Shown piece after piece: positions 1 through 7,067 of a stretch of 64,000 bases of DNA. The translations under genes were made by a program, and so were the position numbers. Each line of letters begins with the position of its first letter. Position 1 is the stretch's first letter. The DNA comes from Candidatus Enterocloster excrementipullorum. Lineage in GTDB: Bacteria; Bacillota; Clostridia; Lachnospirales; Lachnospiraceae. The stretch is taken from the NCBI GenBank assembly GCA_019119575.1, contig DWWT01000020.1:1-64000 (forward strand), in the 5' to 3' direction. Under the pieces are notes generated by a model. That model had not been told where the DNA came from. It saw nothing but the letters and a program-made list of their open reading frames with translations, and searched no databases.

Positions 1-149
1 CATTCCCGCACACAGATGCCGCACATCCGGCAATTTTCATTAACCGTGATTCCCTTCTCCCCCATGGAAATCGCTCCGAAGGGACATTTATCCGTACAGA
101 CGCCGCAAAGCGTGCACAGCTCTGAATCAAATTTTAAGAATTGCATCAT
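1..149 (-). CDS. etfA: Electron transfer flavoprotein alpha subunit, N-terminal ferredoxin part (partial)
   Basis: Only the first 49 or so codons are inside the window; the gene runs off the left edge. The visible part is a two-cluster ferredoxin with motifs CTLCGVCTDKCPFG and CRMCGICVREC, each a CxxCxxCxxxC signature for a [4Fe-4S] cluster. This ferredoxin extension is known from EtfA subunits that serve flavin-based electron bifurcation or confurcation with lactate or acyl-CoA dehydrogenases. Two adjacent ATG codons are possible starts (149 or 146) behind an AAGGGGAG ribosome site. It lies 10 bp downstream of etfB and is surely co-transcribed. The FAD-binding part is not visible, so the alpha-subunit call rests on this ferredoxin and on etfB. 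Confidence 0.88.
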   Translation of the reverse strand, partial: MMQFLKFDSELCTLCGVCTDKCPFGAISMGEKGITVNENCRMCGICVRE

Positions 150-159
150 TCGCTCCCCT

Positions 160-948
160 TTATATGTATTTGCGTTCCGCAAGCATGGAAACAAGCTCCT
201 GGGCCTTCTGCTGCGGATTTCCCTTTACGTACAGGTTGGATACCATTGCCTCCGGCGCAAAGATGCGCTCCACCCTTGTGGGCGAGCCGATGGCTCCGTA
301 ACGGCTTAAATCCTTCCGAGGAAGATCCTCAAAAGAAACCTTCCGCACAGGCTTTTCAGCCGTCTCCTTCAACAGCCGGTAAGAGGGAAGCCGGGGCACG
401 CAGATATCCTTGTCCACGGTCACCAGGCAGGGAAAATGCATCCGGGAAACCTGGGTCACGCTGCCGAAATTCTGCCGCATGGTAATCTGCTCTTCGTCCA
501 CATCCTCGATGGCCTCCACCCATGCGCAGTGCGGGATATGCAAATGCTCCGCAATCGCCGGCCCAATCTGCGCCGTATCGCCGTCCGTTGTCTGCCGCCC
601 GCAGATAATCAGGTCCGCTTTTCCCAAAAGGCGGATTCCCTGGGACAAGGTGTAGGATGTTGCCAGCACATCGGAGCCCGCAAACTTGGGATCGCTCAAG
701 ATCACGCCCTCATCCGCTCCCATGCTGTAGGCGTCCCGGATCATCTCCTCCGCCTGGGCCGGCCCCATGGTGAGAACGGTCACGGTTCCCCCGGTCTTCT
801 CCCGGATGCGCAGAGCGCACTCCAGGGCGTAGAGGTCATAGGGATTCGTCCGGGCGCTCTGCCCCGTCCGCTTCAGATTGCCGGTCTCCGGGTCAATATC
901 CACCTTGGTGGTGGCCGGAACCTGCTTCATACATACAAAAATTTTCAT
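160..948 (-). CDS. etfB: Electron transfer flavoprotein beta subunit
   Basis: This 262-residue protein has the typical EtfB/FixA length. It begins MKIFVCMKQVP and carries the nucleotide-binding segment GRQTTDGDTAQIGP near residues 117-130, a family signature. EtfB pairs with EtfA; in bifurcating complexes the beta subunit holds the FAD that accepts electrons from NADH and splits them between ferredoxin and a dehydrogenase partner. The linked ferredoxin-bearing etfA favours a bifurcating type, though the partner dehydrogenase is outside the window. The gene has its own promoter about 45 bp upstream, so etfB is the first gene of its operon. The ATG follows AGAGAGGCAG. Confidence 0.95.
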   Translation of the reverse strand: MKIFVCMKQVPATTKVDIDPETGNLKRTGQSARTNPYDLYALECALRIREKTGGTVTVLTMGPAQAEEMIRDAYSMGADEGVILSDPKFAGSDVLATSYTLSQGIRLLGKADLIICGRQTTDGDTAQIGPAIAEHLHIPHCAWVEAIEDVDEEQITMRQNFGSVTQVSRMHFPCLVTVDKDICVPRLPSYRLLKETAEKPVRKVSFEDLPRKDLSRYGAIGSPTRVERIFAPEAMVSNLYVKGNPQQKAQELVSMLAERKYI

Positions 949-992
949 AGTCTGCTGCCTCTCTTTTGCGTTTTTTACAAAACTCTGATGGT

Positions 993-1021
993 ATTATAAC
1001 ACGTTAAAGCGGTGGGGTCGA
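993..1021 (-). promoter_or_regulatory. Sigma-A promoter for etfBA
   Basis: On the minus strand a perfect TATAAT -10 box (993-998) lies 17 bp from TCGACC (1016-1021), which matches four of six -35 bases. The predicted start of transcription is roughly 35-40 nt ahead of the etfB ATG. This places the etfBA transcript start between etfB and the MATE gene. Confidence 0.6.
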
Positions 1022-1028
1022 GAATTTT

Positions 1029-2363
1029 TTATGGAATTTTGACAGTCTTCCGCACCCTTGCCCACATTCCAACGGACAGAATCACCGCAATATAATCCGT
1101 AACCGACTGCCCGAAGATGATCCCGTTAAGCCCTAGAAATGCCTCGAGCAGGTACAGAAGCGGAATGAGCAGGACACCCTGGCGCAGGATGGAGAGAACC
1201 GTGGCTCCCAAAGCATGTCCCACCGACTGCATACAGTTCATATTCACAAATAATATCCCGATCACAGGGCCGGAAACCATATAGGCAATCAGCATCTGCA
1301 CCCCGTAAGCCACCACCTGATCATCATCAATAAAAATCCGAATAATGGGCTCCCGCAGGACAAAATACAGAGCGGTTGCCAGAACACCCACCACAAGGCA
1401 GCACTTCTTTGTGAAGCGTTCCACTTGACGAAAACGCGCCATATTTCCTGCCCCGTAATTATAGCCCAGAAGAGGCTGAACCCCGTTCGCAAGACCCATC
1501 TGAAGAAAAGTAATGAACATGTTTGCCTTAAATACAATTCCAATGGCCGCCACCGGCGCATTTCCATAAACCACCAGCATCTGATTCAGGACAATCGTGG
1601 ACACGCTCATCAGAGCGGAAAATATGGCGGTGGGGAGCCCCGCAGAACAGATCCGGGAAAAAATCCGTTCTCTCCATGTAAAATCCGAAAGGCGGATGGA
1701 GAGCACCCGGCTTTTCTTCAAAAAGTACCAGAGATAATACGCGCTGGCCATGATATTTCCGATGCTGGTGGCAATGGCAGCTCCCGCCGTCCCCTGTCCC
1801 AGAGTCGTGATAAAGATCGGATCCAAAATGATATTTGCGATGGTGCCGATCATGCTCCCCACCATTGCCTCCCGGCTGGCCCCCTCTGCCCGGACAATAA
1901 AGCTGGCCGCCGCGGACCAAATGATAAACGGCGCACCCCAGGCAATATGCAGGGTATATCCGCGGGCAAAATCATAGGTCTCCGCATTCGCTCCAAATAC
2001 TGCCAGAATCGGATCCATAAACACAATAAGAATCACCGCAAACATAACTCCCACAAGCAGGGAAGCATACGTCACAAAAGAAGAAGCCTGGCGAACCCGC
2101 GCCTCATTCTTCTCCCCCATTGCCATGGATAAAACCGCGCTGCCGCCCATGCCGAACATGTTCGCAAATGCCATCATCAGAATAAAAATAGGGTTGGTAA
2201 GGCTCACCGCCGCCACCTGCAGCGGATCCCCTGTCTGTCCAACAAAAAAAGTGTCCGCCATATTGTATACCACGGTCACCAGGCTGCTTATTACACTGGG
2301 AACCGCCATCTGGGCCACTGCTTTCGGCACAGCAAGGCTTCCCATCAATTCATTTTCATCCAT
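1029..2363 (-). CDS. MATE family multidrug/cation efflux transporter
   Basis: This 444-residue integral membrane protein has the length and about 12 hydrophobic segments of MATE exporters. The N-terminal half contains the family stretch VYNMADTFFVGQ, followed by GMGGSAVLSMAMG; the C-terminal half repeats the architecture. Known relatives such as MepA and NorM expel cationic drugs in exchange for Na+ or H+. The substrate cannot be read from sequence. It has a separate promoter and an unusually long, structured 5' leader (see 2407-2571), which points to regulated expression. A second, diverged MATE gene lies at 46877-48244. Confidence 0.93.
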   Translation of the reverse strand: MDENELMGSLAVPKAVAQMAVPSVISSLVTVVYNMADTFFVGQTGDPLQVAAVSLTNPIFILMMAFANMFGMGGSAVLSMAMGEKNEARVRQASSFVTYASLLVGVMFAVILIVFMDPILAVFGANAETYDFARGYTLHIAWGAPFIIWSAAASFIVRAEGASREAMVGSMIGTIANIILDPIFITTLGQGTAGAAIATSIGNIMASAYYLWYFLKKSRVLSIRLSDFTWRERIFSRICSAGLPTAIFSALMSVSTIVLNQMLVVYGNAPVAAIGIVFKANMFITFLQMGLANGVQPLLGYNYGAGNMARFRQVERFTKKCCLVVGVLATALYFVLREPIIRIFIDDDQVVAYGVQMLIAYMVSGPVIGILFVNMNCMQSVGHALGATVLSILRQGVLLIPLLYLLEAFLGLNGIIFGQSVTDYIAVILSVGMWARVRKTVKIP

Positions 2364-2406
2364 ATGTGCTCCCTCCTTATTTCCGCGGGCAGCAAGCCGG
2401 CCGGCC

Positions 2407-2520
2407 CTACAGGCTCATCCATCCGGCACCTGCCGCCATCGTCAAATACTCCGCGGCTCTGCTGTACTGCAAGTCAGATCCACTGCAACCTGCGGCGGAG
2501 TATTTAACCCTGCATAGCAT
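2407..2520 (-). CDS. Putative 37-residue leader peptide ahead of the MATE gene
   Basis: An open frame of 37 codons starts at ATG 2520, downstream of the predicted transcription start, and ends at a TAG 43 bp before the MATE start. It runs across the inverted repeat in the leader, so ribosome position on this frame could alter the hairpin. A weak AAAAGG sits almost against the ATG, so translation is uncertain. The peptide is Ala/Gly/Ser rich and resembles no family I recognise. It may be only an incidental frame or part of a repeat element. Confidence 0.25.
   Translation of the reverse strand: MLCRVKYSAAGCSGSDLQYSRAAEYLTMAAGAGWMSL
2444..2505 (-). promoter_or_regulatory. Structured 5' leader (long hairpin) of the MATE gene
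   Basis: Arms AAATACTCCGC (2444-2454) and GCGGAGTATTT (2495-2505) form a perfect 11-bp inverted repeat around a 40-nt loop. A second pairing, GCGGCAG with CTGCC-CGC, is possible nearer the MATE ribosome site. The transcript leader is about 170 nt, long for a gene with its own promoter. It matches no riboswitch class that I can identify. It could be an attenuator, a drug-responsive leader or a copy of a palindromic repeat. Confidence 0.5.
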
Positions 2521-2542
2521 CCTTTTATTTTGGTTCCTAAGT

Positions 2543-2571
2543 ATTTTAAAATGATCTTTAGAAATTGTCAA
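2543..2571 (-). promoter_or_regulatory. Sigma-A promoter of the MATE gene
   Basis: The minus strand shows TTGACA (2566-2571), a 17-bp spacer and TAAAAT (2543-2548), a near-consensus housekeeping promoter. It places the MATE transcription start about 170 nt upstream of its ATG, leaving room for the hairpin leader. Confidence 0.7.
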
Positions 2572-2655
2572 GAAAAAGAGAGGACACAAAATTCCCCTCT
2601 CTCCATTTTCACGCGATATCTGCGCCGCATTTTTATCTTTATTTCTTATCTTTTT

Positions 2656-3603
2656 TTAAAACAGACCAAACACTCCGATTAACCCGGTCATTACAATCAT
2701 GCTGCAGATAATAGAAAGGCTGTTCGCACAGCTTGCCAGCCCTTCATCTCCCCCGCACATTCCCGTATACGCAGGCGCAATGGCGCTAATCGGCCCAAAG
2801 CAGACCAAAACCAATGTCTGGCGGATCACTTGGTCAAAGGGGAGCAGAAAATAAATGGCACAGGATAGCACTACTGCAAAGAGATACCGCCATGCCAATA
2901 TTTTCGCTATTTCACTCAAGTAGGCCATCTTAAGCTCCAGATGAAATAAAAGCCCCAGCATGAGCATAGCGATAAATGGATTTGCCGCGGAAATCGGACT
3001 GACAAAGGTAAGTACCTGCTCCGGAATCCTTACATGGGCCATAGACAGCACAAACATCACCACATACGTCATCAGCGGCGGGCTTGTCAGCAGCCTTCTT
3101 GCAAACTTCTTGCCGTCGATTCCCTTTTTGCTGCCGGATACATATTCAGAGACAAATGCATAGGATCCGCCCGTACAGATCACGCTGTTTCCCACGTCAA
3201 AAACACAGGCCGCAACGCTGCCGATTGCAGGCAGAAAACTCTGAACAAACGGCAGGCAGAATGTACCGATATTGTAGGCCGGCAGAGTCAACATATAAAG
3301 TGCCTGCCGATCTTTTGTGCTCTTCCGGGTCAGAAACGCACCAAAACCCATCATACATATATCCGCAGCCATTCCCAAGATTGCAATAACTGCAAAAATC
3401 GGCTGAATGGATGGGATCGCTGCAAAATTTGCGATGATTGCAGCGGGCAATGTAATCGAAATCATAATCTTCTTTATCACATCGCCAGCGTTTTCTTCAA
3501 TCAGCTTATATTTTTTTAAAAATACGCCAATTCCTATAATAAAAGCCAGAGATACCGCCCGCAGCAATACCGCTCCCATTTTTCCACACCATCCGCATAT
3601 CAA
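2656..3603 (-). CDS. AEC (auxin efflux carrier) family permease
   Basis: This 315-residue protein has about ten hydrophobic segments and the AEC-family N terminus with FIIGIGVFLKKYKLI followed by ITLPAAIIANFA. Bacterial AEC members move organic acids such as malate, malonate or other small anions; the substrate here is unknown. The start is debatable. The frame can begin at TTG 3603, which has a good AGGAAAGG ribosome site 8 bp upstream, or at ATG 3579, which fits the family start better but has a poor site. It appears to be a single-gene unit with a TATAAT -10 box at 3639-3644. Confidence 0.85.
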   Translation of the reverse strand: MICGWCGKMGAVLLRAVSLAFIIGIGVFLKKYKLIEENAGDVIKKIMISITLPAAIIANFAAIPSIQPIFAVIAILGMAADICMMGFGAFLTRKSTKDRQALYMLTLPAYNIGTFCLPFVQSFLPAIGSVAACVFDVGNSVICTGGSYAFVSEYVSGSKKGIDGKKFARRLLTSPPLMTYVVMFVLSMAHVRIPEQVLTFVSPISAANPFIAMLMLGLLFHLELKMAYLSEIAKILAWRYLFAVVLSCAIYFLLPFDQVIRQTLVLVCFGPISAIAPAYTGMCGGDEGLASCANSLSIICSMIVMTGLIGVFGLF

Positions 3604-3638
3604 AGACTACGGCCTTTCCTTATTGTATCAATGGCTCT

Positions 3639-3644
3639 ATTATA
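3639..3644 (-). promoter_or_regulatory. Extended -10 promoter of the AEC permease
   Basis: Minus-strand TGCTATAAT gives an extended -10 element (TATAAT at 3639-3644). No convincing -35 box is present 17 bp upstream, as is usual for TGn-type promoters. It lies about 35 bp before the TTG start at 3603, which gives mild support to that start. Confidence 0.5.
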
Positions 3645-3676
3645 GCAGATATACGAGTTTTAAGCGAAAATATTTC

Positions 3677-4906
3677 TCAAAAATATATGCCAACCGCCAC
3701 CAAACACCCCCCAGCGCATCCCATGATCCCCGGAAGGGGCACCCAGTCTGCCAGCGGTCCAAACACGGCCATTCCCAGGGGCAGGGAAACGGCGTATACT
3801 GCCGTCATAAGCCCAAATACCCGACCGCAGACCTCCGGATCGGTCTTCTCCTGAATCAGGGTGGTCACCGCGGTCTGCACCACGGTCATGCACACCCCGT
3901 AAGCAAGCATGCAGAGCAGATACAGGGGAAAGCTTGCGGCGCATCCCAGGGCCCCTGCCAGGATCCCGAAGCCGATCAGCCCCAGGGACAGATTTTTCTG
4001 CGGCCGCCCGGATGTTGCCTGGCCTCCCGGCATTTCCTTCTGGCCTTCCGGCATTTTCTTCCGGCCGCCGGATCCGCCCAGCAGGCTCACCAGTCCTCCG
4101 CCCAGCACCATTCCCCCAAATCCCAAGGCTTCCGCTGCGGCCATATACCCATACGAATCGCCAAACCGCCGGCTCACCAAGAGCTGATCCAGAAATCCTC
4201 CCGGCACCGCAAAGAAAATAAAAAGCCCGTAGGCTGCCAGCAGCCTGCCCGCCAGCGCATGGGAGCGCACGTACTTGACTCCCTCCTTTATGTCCCCGGC
4301 GAGCGTACCTTTTTCCGCCCTCTGTGGAGGCGGGAAATGGATCCCCTGCAGCAGCCCGATTCCCATGGCCGCCGTAACTACATCCGCCCAAAGTGCTCCC
4401 CGGATACTCCCCGCCTGCAGAAATATCCCTGCCGCTCCGGGGGCCGCGAGCTGGGCGGCGGACTGCATCAGGGCGTGAATCCCGTTAAACCGCATACGCT
4501 CCCCCTCAGGCGCCAGCTCCGCCAAAGCCGCTCCCGACGCAGGCATCTGGATTCCCGCTCCCAAAGAGCGGCAGACGGAAAGAAGCAGCAGGGCGGCATA
4601 CACGGTCTCTTCCCTTGGGATTCGCGGCATTGCAAGGGCCATAGCGCCGGTCAGCGCGGCCGTCGTGCCGTCTGCCCCTATGATGATCCGCCTCCTGTCC
4701 CATCGGTCCGCCCAGGCTCCTCCCGCCAGCGAGACCAAAAACTGCGGAAGATAGGAAGCCGCCGTAAAAGCGCTAATCCAGGTGCCGGATCCCGTTTCCG
4801 CCGTGATGTACCAGATAATTGCCATCTGGGTCAGCGTGGATCCAAAGAGCGTAATACTCTGGCTGGTCAAAAACAGGAGGCATCTCTGCCTCCTATTTCC
4901 CTTCAC
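3677..4906 (-). CDS. MFS transporter (EntS-like exporter family)
   Basis: This 409-residue, roughly 12-helix major facilitator protein begins at GTG 4906, preceded by GGAAGGAG. The open frame continues further upstream but that part is the neighbouring regulator read in another frame. Helix 1-2 features include TQMAIIWYITAETGS and the loop motif GAWADRWDRRR, which matches the MFS motif A (GxxxDRxGRRR). An internal hydrophilic insert around residues 200-230 is rich in Gly, Lys and Gln. The GTGA overlap with the AraC-GNAT gene means translational coupling, so the exporter is probably under that regulator. The substrate is not predictable. Confidence 0.88.
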   Translation of the reverse strand: MKGNRRQRCLLFLTSQSITLFGSTLTQMAIIWYITAETGSGTWISAFTAASYLPQFLVSLAGGAWADRWDRRRIIIGADGTTAALTGAMALAMPRIPREETVYAALLLLSVCRSLGAGIQMPASGAALAELAPEGERMRFNGIHALMQSAAQLAAPGAAGIFLQAGSIRGALWADVVTAAMGIGLLQGIHFPPPQRAEKGTLAGDIKEGVKYVRSHALAGRLLAAYGLFIFFAVPGGFLDQLLVSRRFGDSYGYMAAAEALGFGGMVLGGGLVSLLGGSGGRKKMPEGQKEMPGGQATSGRPQKNLSLGLIGFGILAGALGCAASFPLYLLCMLAYGVCMTVVQTAVTTLIQEKTDPEVCGRVFGLMTAVYAVSLPLGMAVFGPLADWVPLPGIMGCAGGCLVAVGIYF

Positions 4907-5826
4907 GGCCTGCTCCTTCCCGATTCCCGGACGAACCGCTGGGTTGGATAGCCGTATTCTTCCAGAAGCTCTGCCTCCGCAAAGCCCAGCCGCACCCAGA
5001 CGGCCCGCCATCCCGCGTCCGCCCTGTCCCCTCTGCGGAAGGTGGTAAGGGAGAGGGATGTGCCGGGATATATCTCCTGCTCCAAAAAATCCACCAGGGC
5101 CTTTCCGGTACCGGCGATTGAAAATGGCGGCCGGACGCCCAAAAATGCAATCGTTCCCGGCTGTTCGGAAACAGAGACCGCACCGCAAAGCTGTCCCCCG
5201 GCTGAAATCCGCCATACCCGGCCCTCTCTCAGGGCTGTCCTCATGGAACTGCGAAATTCCTTCTCTTCCCAGCCGGGGAAGCCGTCCACTCTGGCCCTGG
5301 CCAGCTGCACCAAATCCGGAAGATCCGATGGCTCTGCAGGGACAATTGTCCCCTGCTCTGCTTCCCGTCTTACGGACGCCGCCTTTTCATGCCGTTTCCT
5401 GCCGCCGGTCTCCCTCCAAATGCCCGGGAGCTCTGTCTTATCCCAATGTCCCCAGGCTTCCAGCGCTTCCCGGCCGTCAAGCAGAAGGGGATAGTATCTC
5501 CCCTCCCTCCGGTAGGCGGCCGGAGGCCTTTTGTACATGGCCTGGAATGCCTGGGTAAATGCCTGACGGCCGGCATACCCGGCTTCCAGGGCAATATCCA
5601 TCACCGGACGATCTCCATAGACAAGGTGCCAGGCAGCCCGTGTCAGCCTTCGGCGCTGTATATACGCATGAATACCGAATCCTGTTGCCCGGGAAAACAT
5701 GCGGTGCAGATGGTATTTTGAATAACCGCTCTGACCGGACACCCGGTTCAGATCCAGCGGCTCTTCCAGATGATCCTCGATATATGCCAGCGTTCTCCCG
5801 ATCTGCCGGATTTTGCCATCCTCCAT
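4903..5826 (-). CDS. AraC-type DNA-binding protein fused to a GNAT acetyltransferase domain
   Basis: The 307-residue protein opens with a complete double-HTH AraC domain (about residues 8-105; motifs SKYHLHRMFSRATG and DIALEAGYAGRQAFTQAF). Residues about 155-300 look like a GNAT fold, with motif A seen as IAGTGKALVDFLEQE and preceding beta strands GAVSVSEQ and TIAFLGVRP. AraC proteins with a C-terminal sensor such as GyrI are known; a GNAT-like C terminus is less usual and may sense or acetylate a small molecule. It is coupled by a 4-bp GTGA overlap to an MFS exporter, so a sense-and-export (or modify-and-export) unit is a reasonable inference. The ATG follows AAAGGAG. Confidence 0.82.
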   Translation of the reverse strand: MEDGKIRQIGRTLAYIEDHLEEPLDLNRVSGQSGYSKYHLHRMFSRATGFGIHAYIQRRRLTRAAWHLVYGDRPVMDIALEAGYAGRQAFTQAFQAMYKRPPAAYRREGRYYPLLLDGREALEAWGHWDKTELPGIWRETGGRKRHEKAASVRREAEQGTIVPAEPSDLPDLVQLARARVDGFPGWEEKEFRSSMRTALREGRVWRISAGGQLCGAVSVSEQPGTIAFLGVRPPFSIAGTGKALVDFLEQEIYPGTSLSLTTFRRGDRADAGWRAVWVRLGFAEAELLEEYGYPTQRFVRESGRSRP

Positions 5827-5869
5827 GTCCTGTCTCTCCTTTCTGCCGGATTGGGAATCCCCATCCTCC

Positions 5870-5885
5870 GATCAGACTGATCATA
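5870..5885 (-). promoter_or_regulatory. Extended -10 overlapped by a palindrome, AraC-GNAT/MFS operon
   Basis: On the minus strand TGCTATGAT gives an extended -10 box (TATGAT, 5880-5885). The palindrome GATCAG-T-CTGATC (5870-5882) overlaps its downstream end and would cover the start of transcription. This position suits an operator bound by a repressor, perhaps the AraC-GNAT protein itself. Confidence 0.45.
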
Positions 5886-5925
5886 GCAGAAACCGGCCGC
5901 ATATGTTTCACATTTCTTGCTGTGT

Positions 5926-6282
5926 TTACAGCTTCTCCTTCCACTCCGCCTCCTTAAACCCGGTGAGTACAAAATCTTCCCCCACCACCAGAGGCCGCTT
6001 CACCAGCATGCCGTCCGAAGAGAGAAGATCCAGCTGTTCCTCTTCGCTCATCTGCGGCAGCCTGTCCTTGAGCTTCATCTCCTTATACAGATTGCCGCTG
6101 GTGTTAAAAAAGCGCTTCAGCGGCAGCCCGCTCCTTTTATACCATGTCTCCAGCTCTTCCCGGCTGGGATTTTCCTCCTTGATGGGCCGCTCTGTGTACG
6201 GGATTCCCTGGGCATCCAGCCACTTCAGCGCCTTCTGGCAGGTGGTGCATTTTTTATAGCATAATACGGTGATAGGTGTCAT
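5926..6282 (-). CDS. ArsC/Spx family thioredoxin-fold protein
   Basis: The 118-residue protein has the length and fold signature of the ArsC/Spx/YffB family. It starts MTPITVLCYKKCTTCQKAL with a CTTC redox pair at the N terminus of the first helix, and has the late KRPLVV motif where the conserved Arg and cis-Pro lie. Members are arsenate reductases, Spx-type RNA polymerase regulators or uncharacterised reductases. A CxxC form and no arsenic genes nearby make a strict arsenate reductase role unproven. The start chosen, ATG 6282, has AGGAGGAATCGGAA in front; the longer frame has no such site. Confidence 0.8.
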   Translation of the reverse strand: MTPITVLCYKKCTTCQKALKWLDAQGIPYTERPIKEENPSREELETWYKRSGLPLKRFFNTSGNLYKEMKLKDRLPQMSEEEQLDLLSSDGMLVKRPLVVGEDFVLTGFKEAEWKEKL

Positions 6283-6403
6283 TTCCGATTCCTCCTGTGT
6301 TTTATGTTTGATAGACTTCTCTCTTATGCAAAAAAACAAGTGCGGTTCCAGACTCACAGTCAATCCTGCCGCCCATTTCCGCACTTGTCTTTCTCCATTC
6401 ATC

Positions 6404-6856
6404 CTAAAAATACTTCTTGCTGCCCCAAAGGTTACTCTTCTTCAAATCCAGATACTCGTTGTACGCCTTTTCCAGGATCTGCTTTTCATTCGAAAATTTC
6501 AGCAGATGATAGGCCTCGTAGTATTTGTAATACCCGGAGTCCAGAAAGTATTCCTCCCGCTGTGGTTTGCTGTAATAGCTGTCGGCCATCATCAGATACC
6601 AGTGTACATCCTTCTCCACCACGTCCTGGGGGGTATTGAAGGAATATTGGCTCTTGCCGATATACTTGATAATGGAAGCGCTGACGCCTGTCTCTTCTTT
6701 GACCTCTCTGAGCGCCGTCTCCTTGTACTCCTCGCCAGCTTCTACCGTTCCCTTAGGCAAGACCCAGCCCTCATATTTGTTCCTGTAATTCTTATACAGA
6801 ACCAGAATCTTCCCACGAAATATAACCACACCGCCGCAGCTGGTTGCTTCAATCAT
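6404..6856 (-). CDS. Nudix hydrolase
   Basis: This 150-residue protein contains a complete Nudix box, G-x5-E-x7-REV-x-EE-x-GV, around residues 36-58 (GTVEAGEEYKETALREVKEE). Family enzymes cleave nucleoside diphosphates linked to another moiety with Mg2+ as cofactor; similar small proteins include MutT and Ap4A hydrolases, and the substrate is not determined here. The C-terminal third is rich in Tyr and Lys and has no recognisable motif. The ATG has an AGGAGGAATTGCA ribosome site and a promoter about 95 bp upstream. The ArsC-like gene follows 121 bp downstream. Confidence 0.88.
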   Translation of the reverse strand: MIEATSCGGVVIFRGKILVLYKNYRNKYEGWVLPKGTVEAGEEYKETALREVKEETGVSASIIKYIGKSQYSFNTPQDVVEKDVHWYLMMADSYYSKPQREEYFLDSGYYKYYEAYHLLKFSNEKQILEKAYNEYLDLKKSNLWGSKKYF

Positions 6857-6942
6857 TGCAATTCCTCCTGGTGTTGGTGTGTACCCGATTTATGCTTTGC
6901 AACATTGGAACTGTTATATTTGCATAAACCATAACTGGCTTT

Positions 6943-6971
6943 AGTATACAACTTTTACAAAAGATATGCAA
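6943..6971 (-). promoter_or_regulatory. Sigma-A promoter of the Nudix gene
   Basis: The minus strand carries TTGCAT (6966-6971), a 17-bp spacer and TATACT (6943-6948). It predicts a leader of about 80 nt before the Nudix ATG at 6856. Confidence 0.6.
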
Positions 6972-7067
6972 GGCTTAGTTTTTCCCAGCTCTTCTGCCCA
7001 GCTCACCGAAGCGGCCCGAACAGACGGAGTATCATAACCGTTGAGACCTCTCAGCTGTTGCGCGGTA

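Noticed and set aside
3407-4951. A 514-codon open frame on the plus strand opposite the AEC and MFS genes
   Set aside because: It spans two real minus-strand genes and the gap between them, and is rich in Arg, Gln, Pro and His with no fold signature. High GC at third positions explains the lack of stops.
4907-5215. The 103-codon N-terminal extension of the MFS frame
   Set aside because: It is the AraC-GNAT gene read in another frame. The GTG at 4906 with GGAAGGAG and the GTGA overlap define the start.
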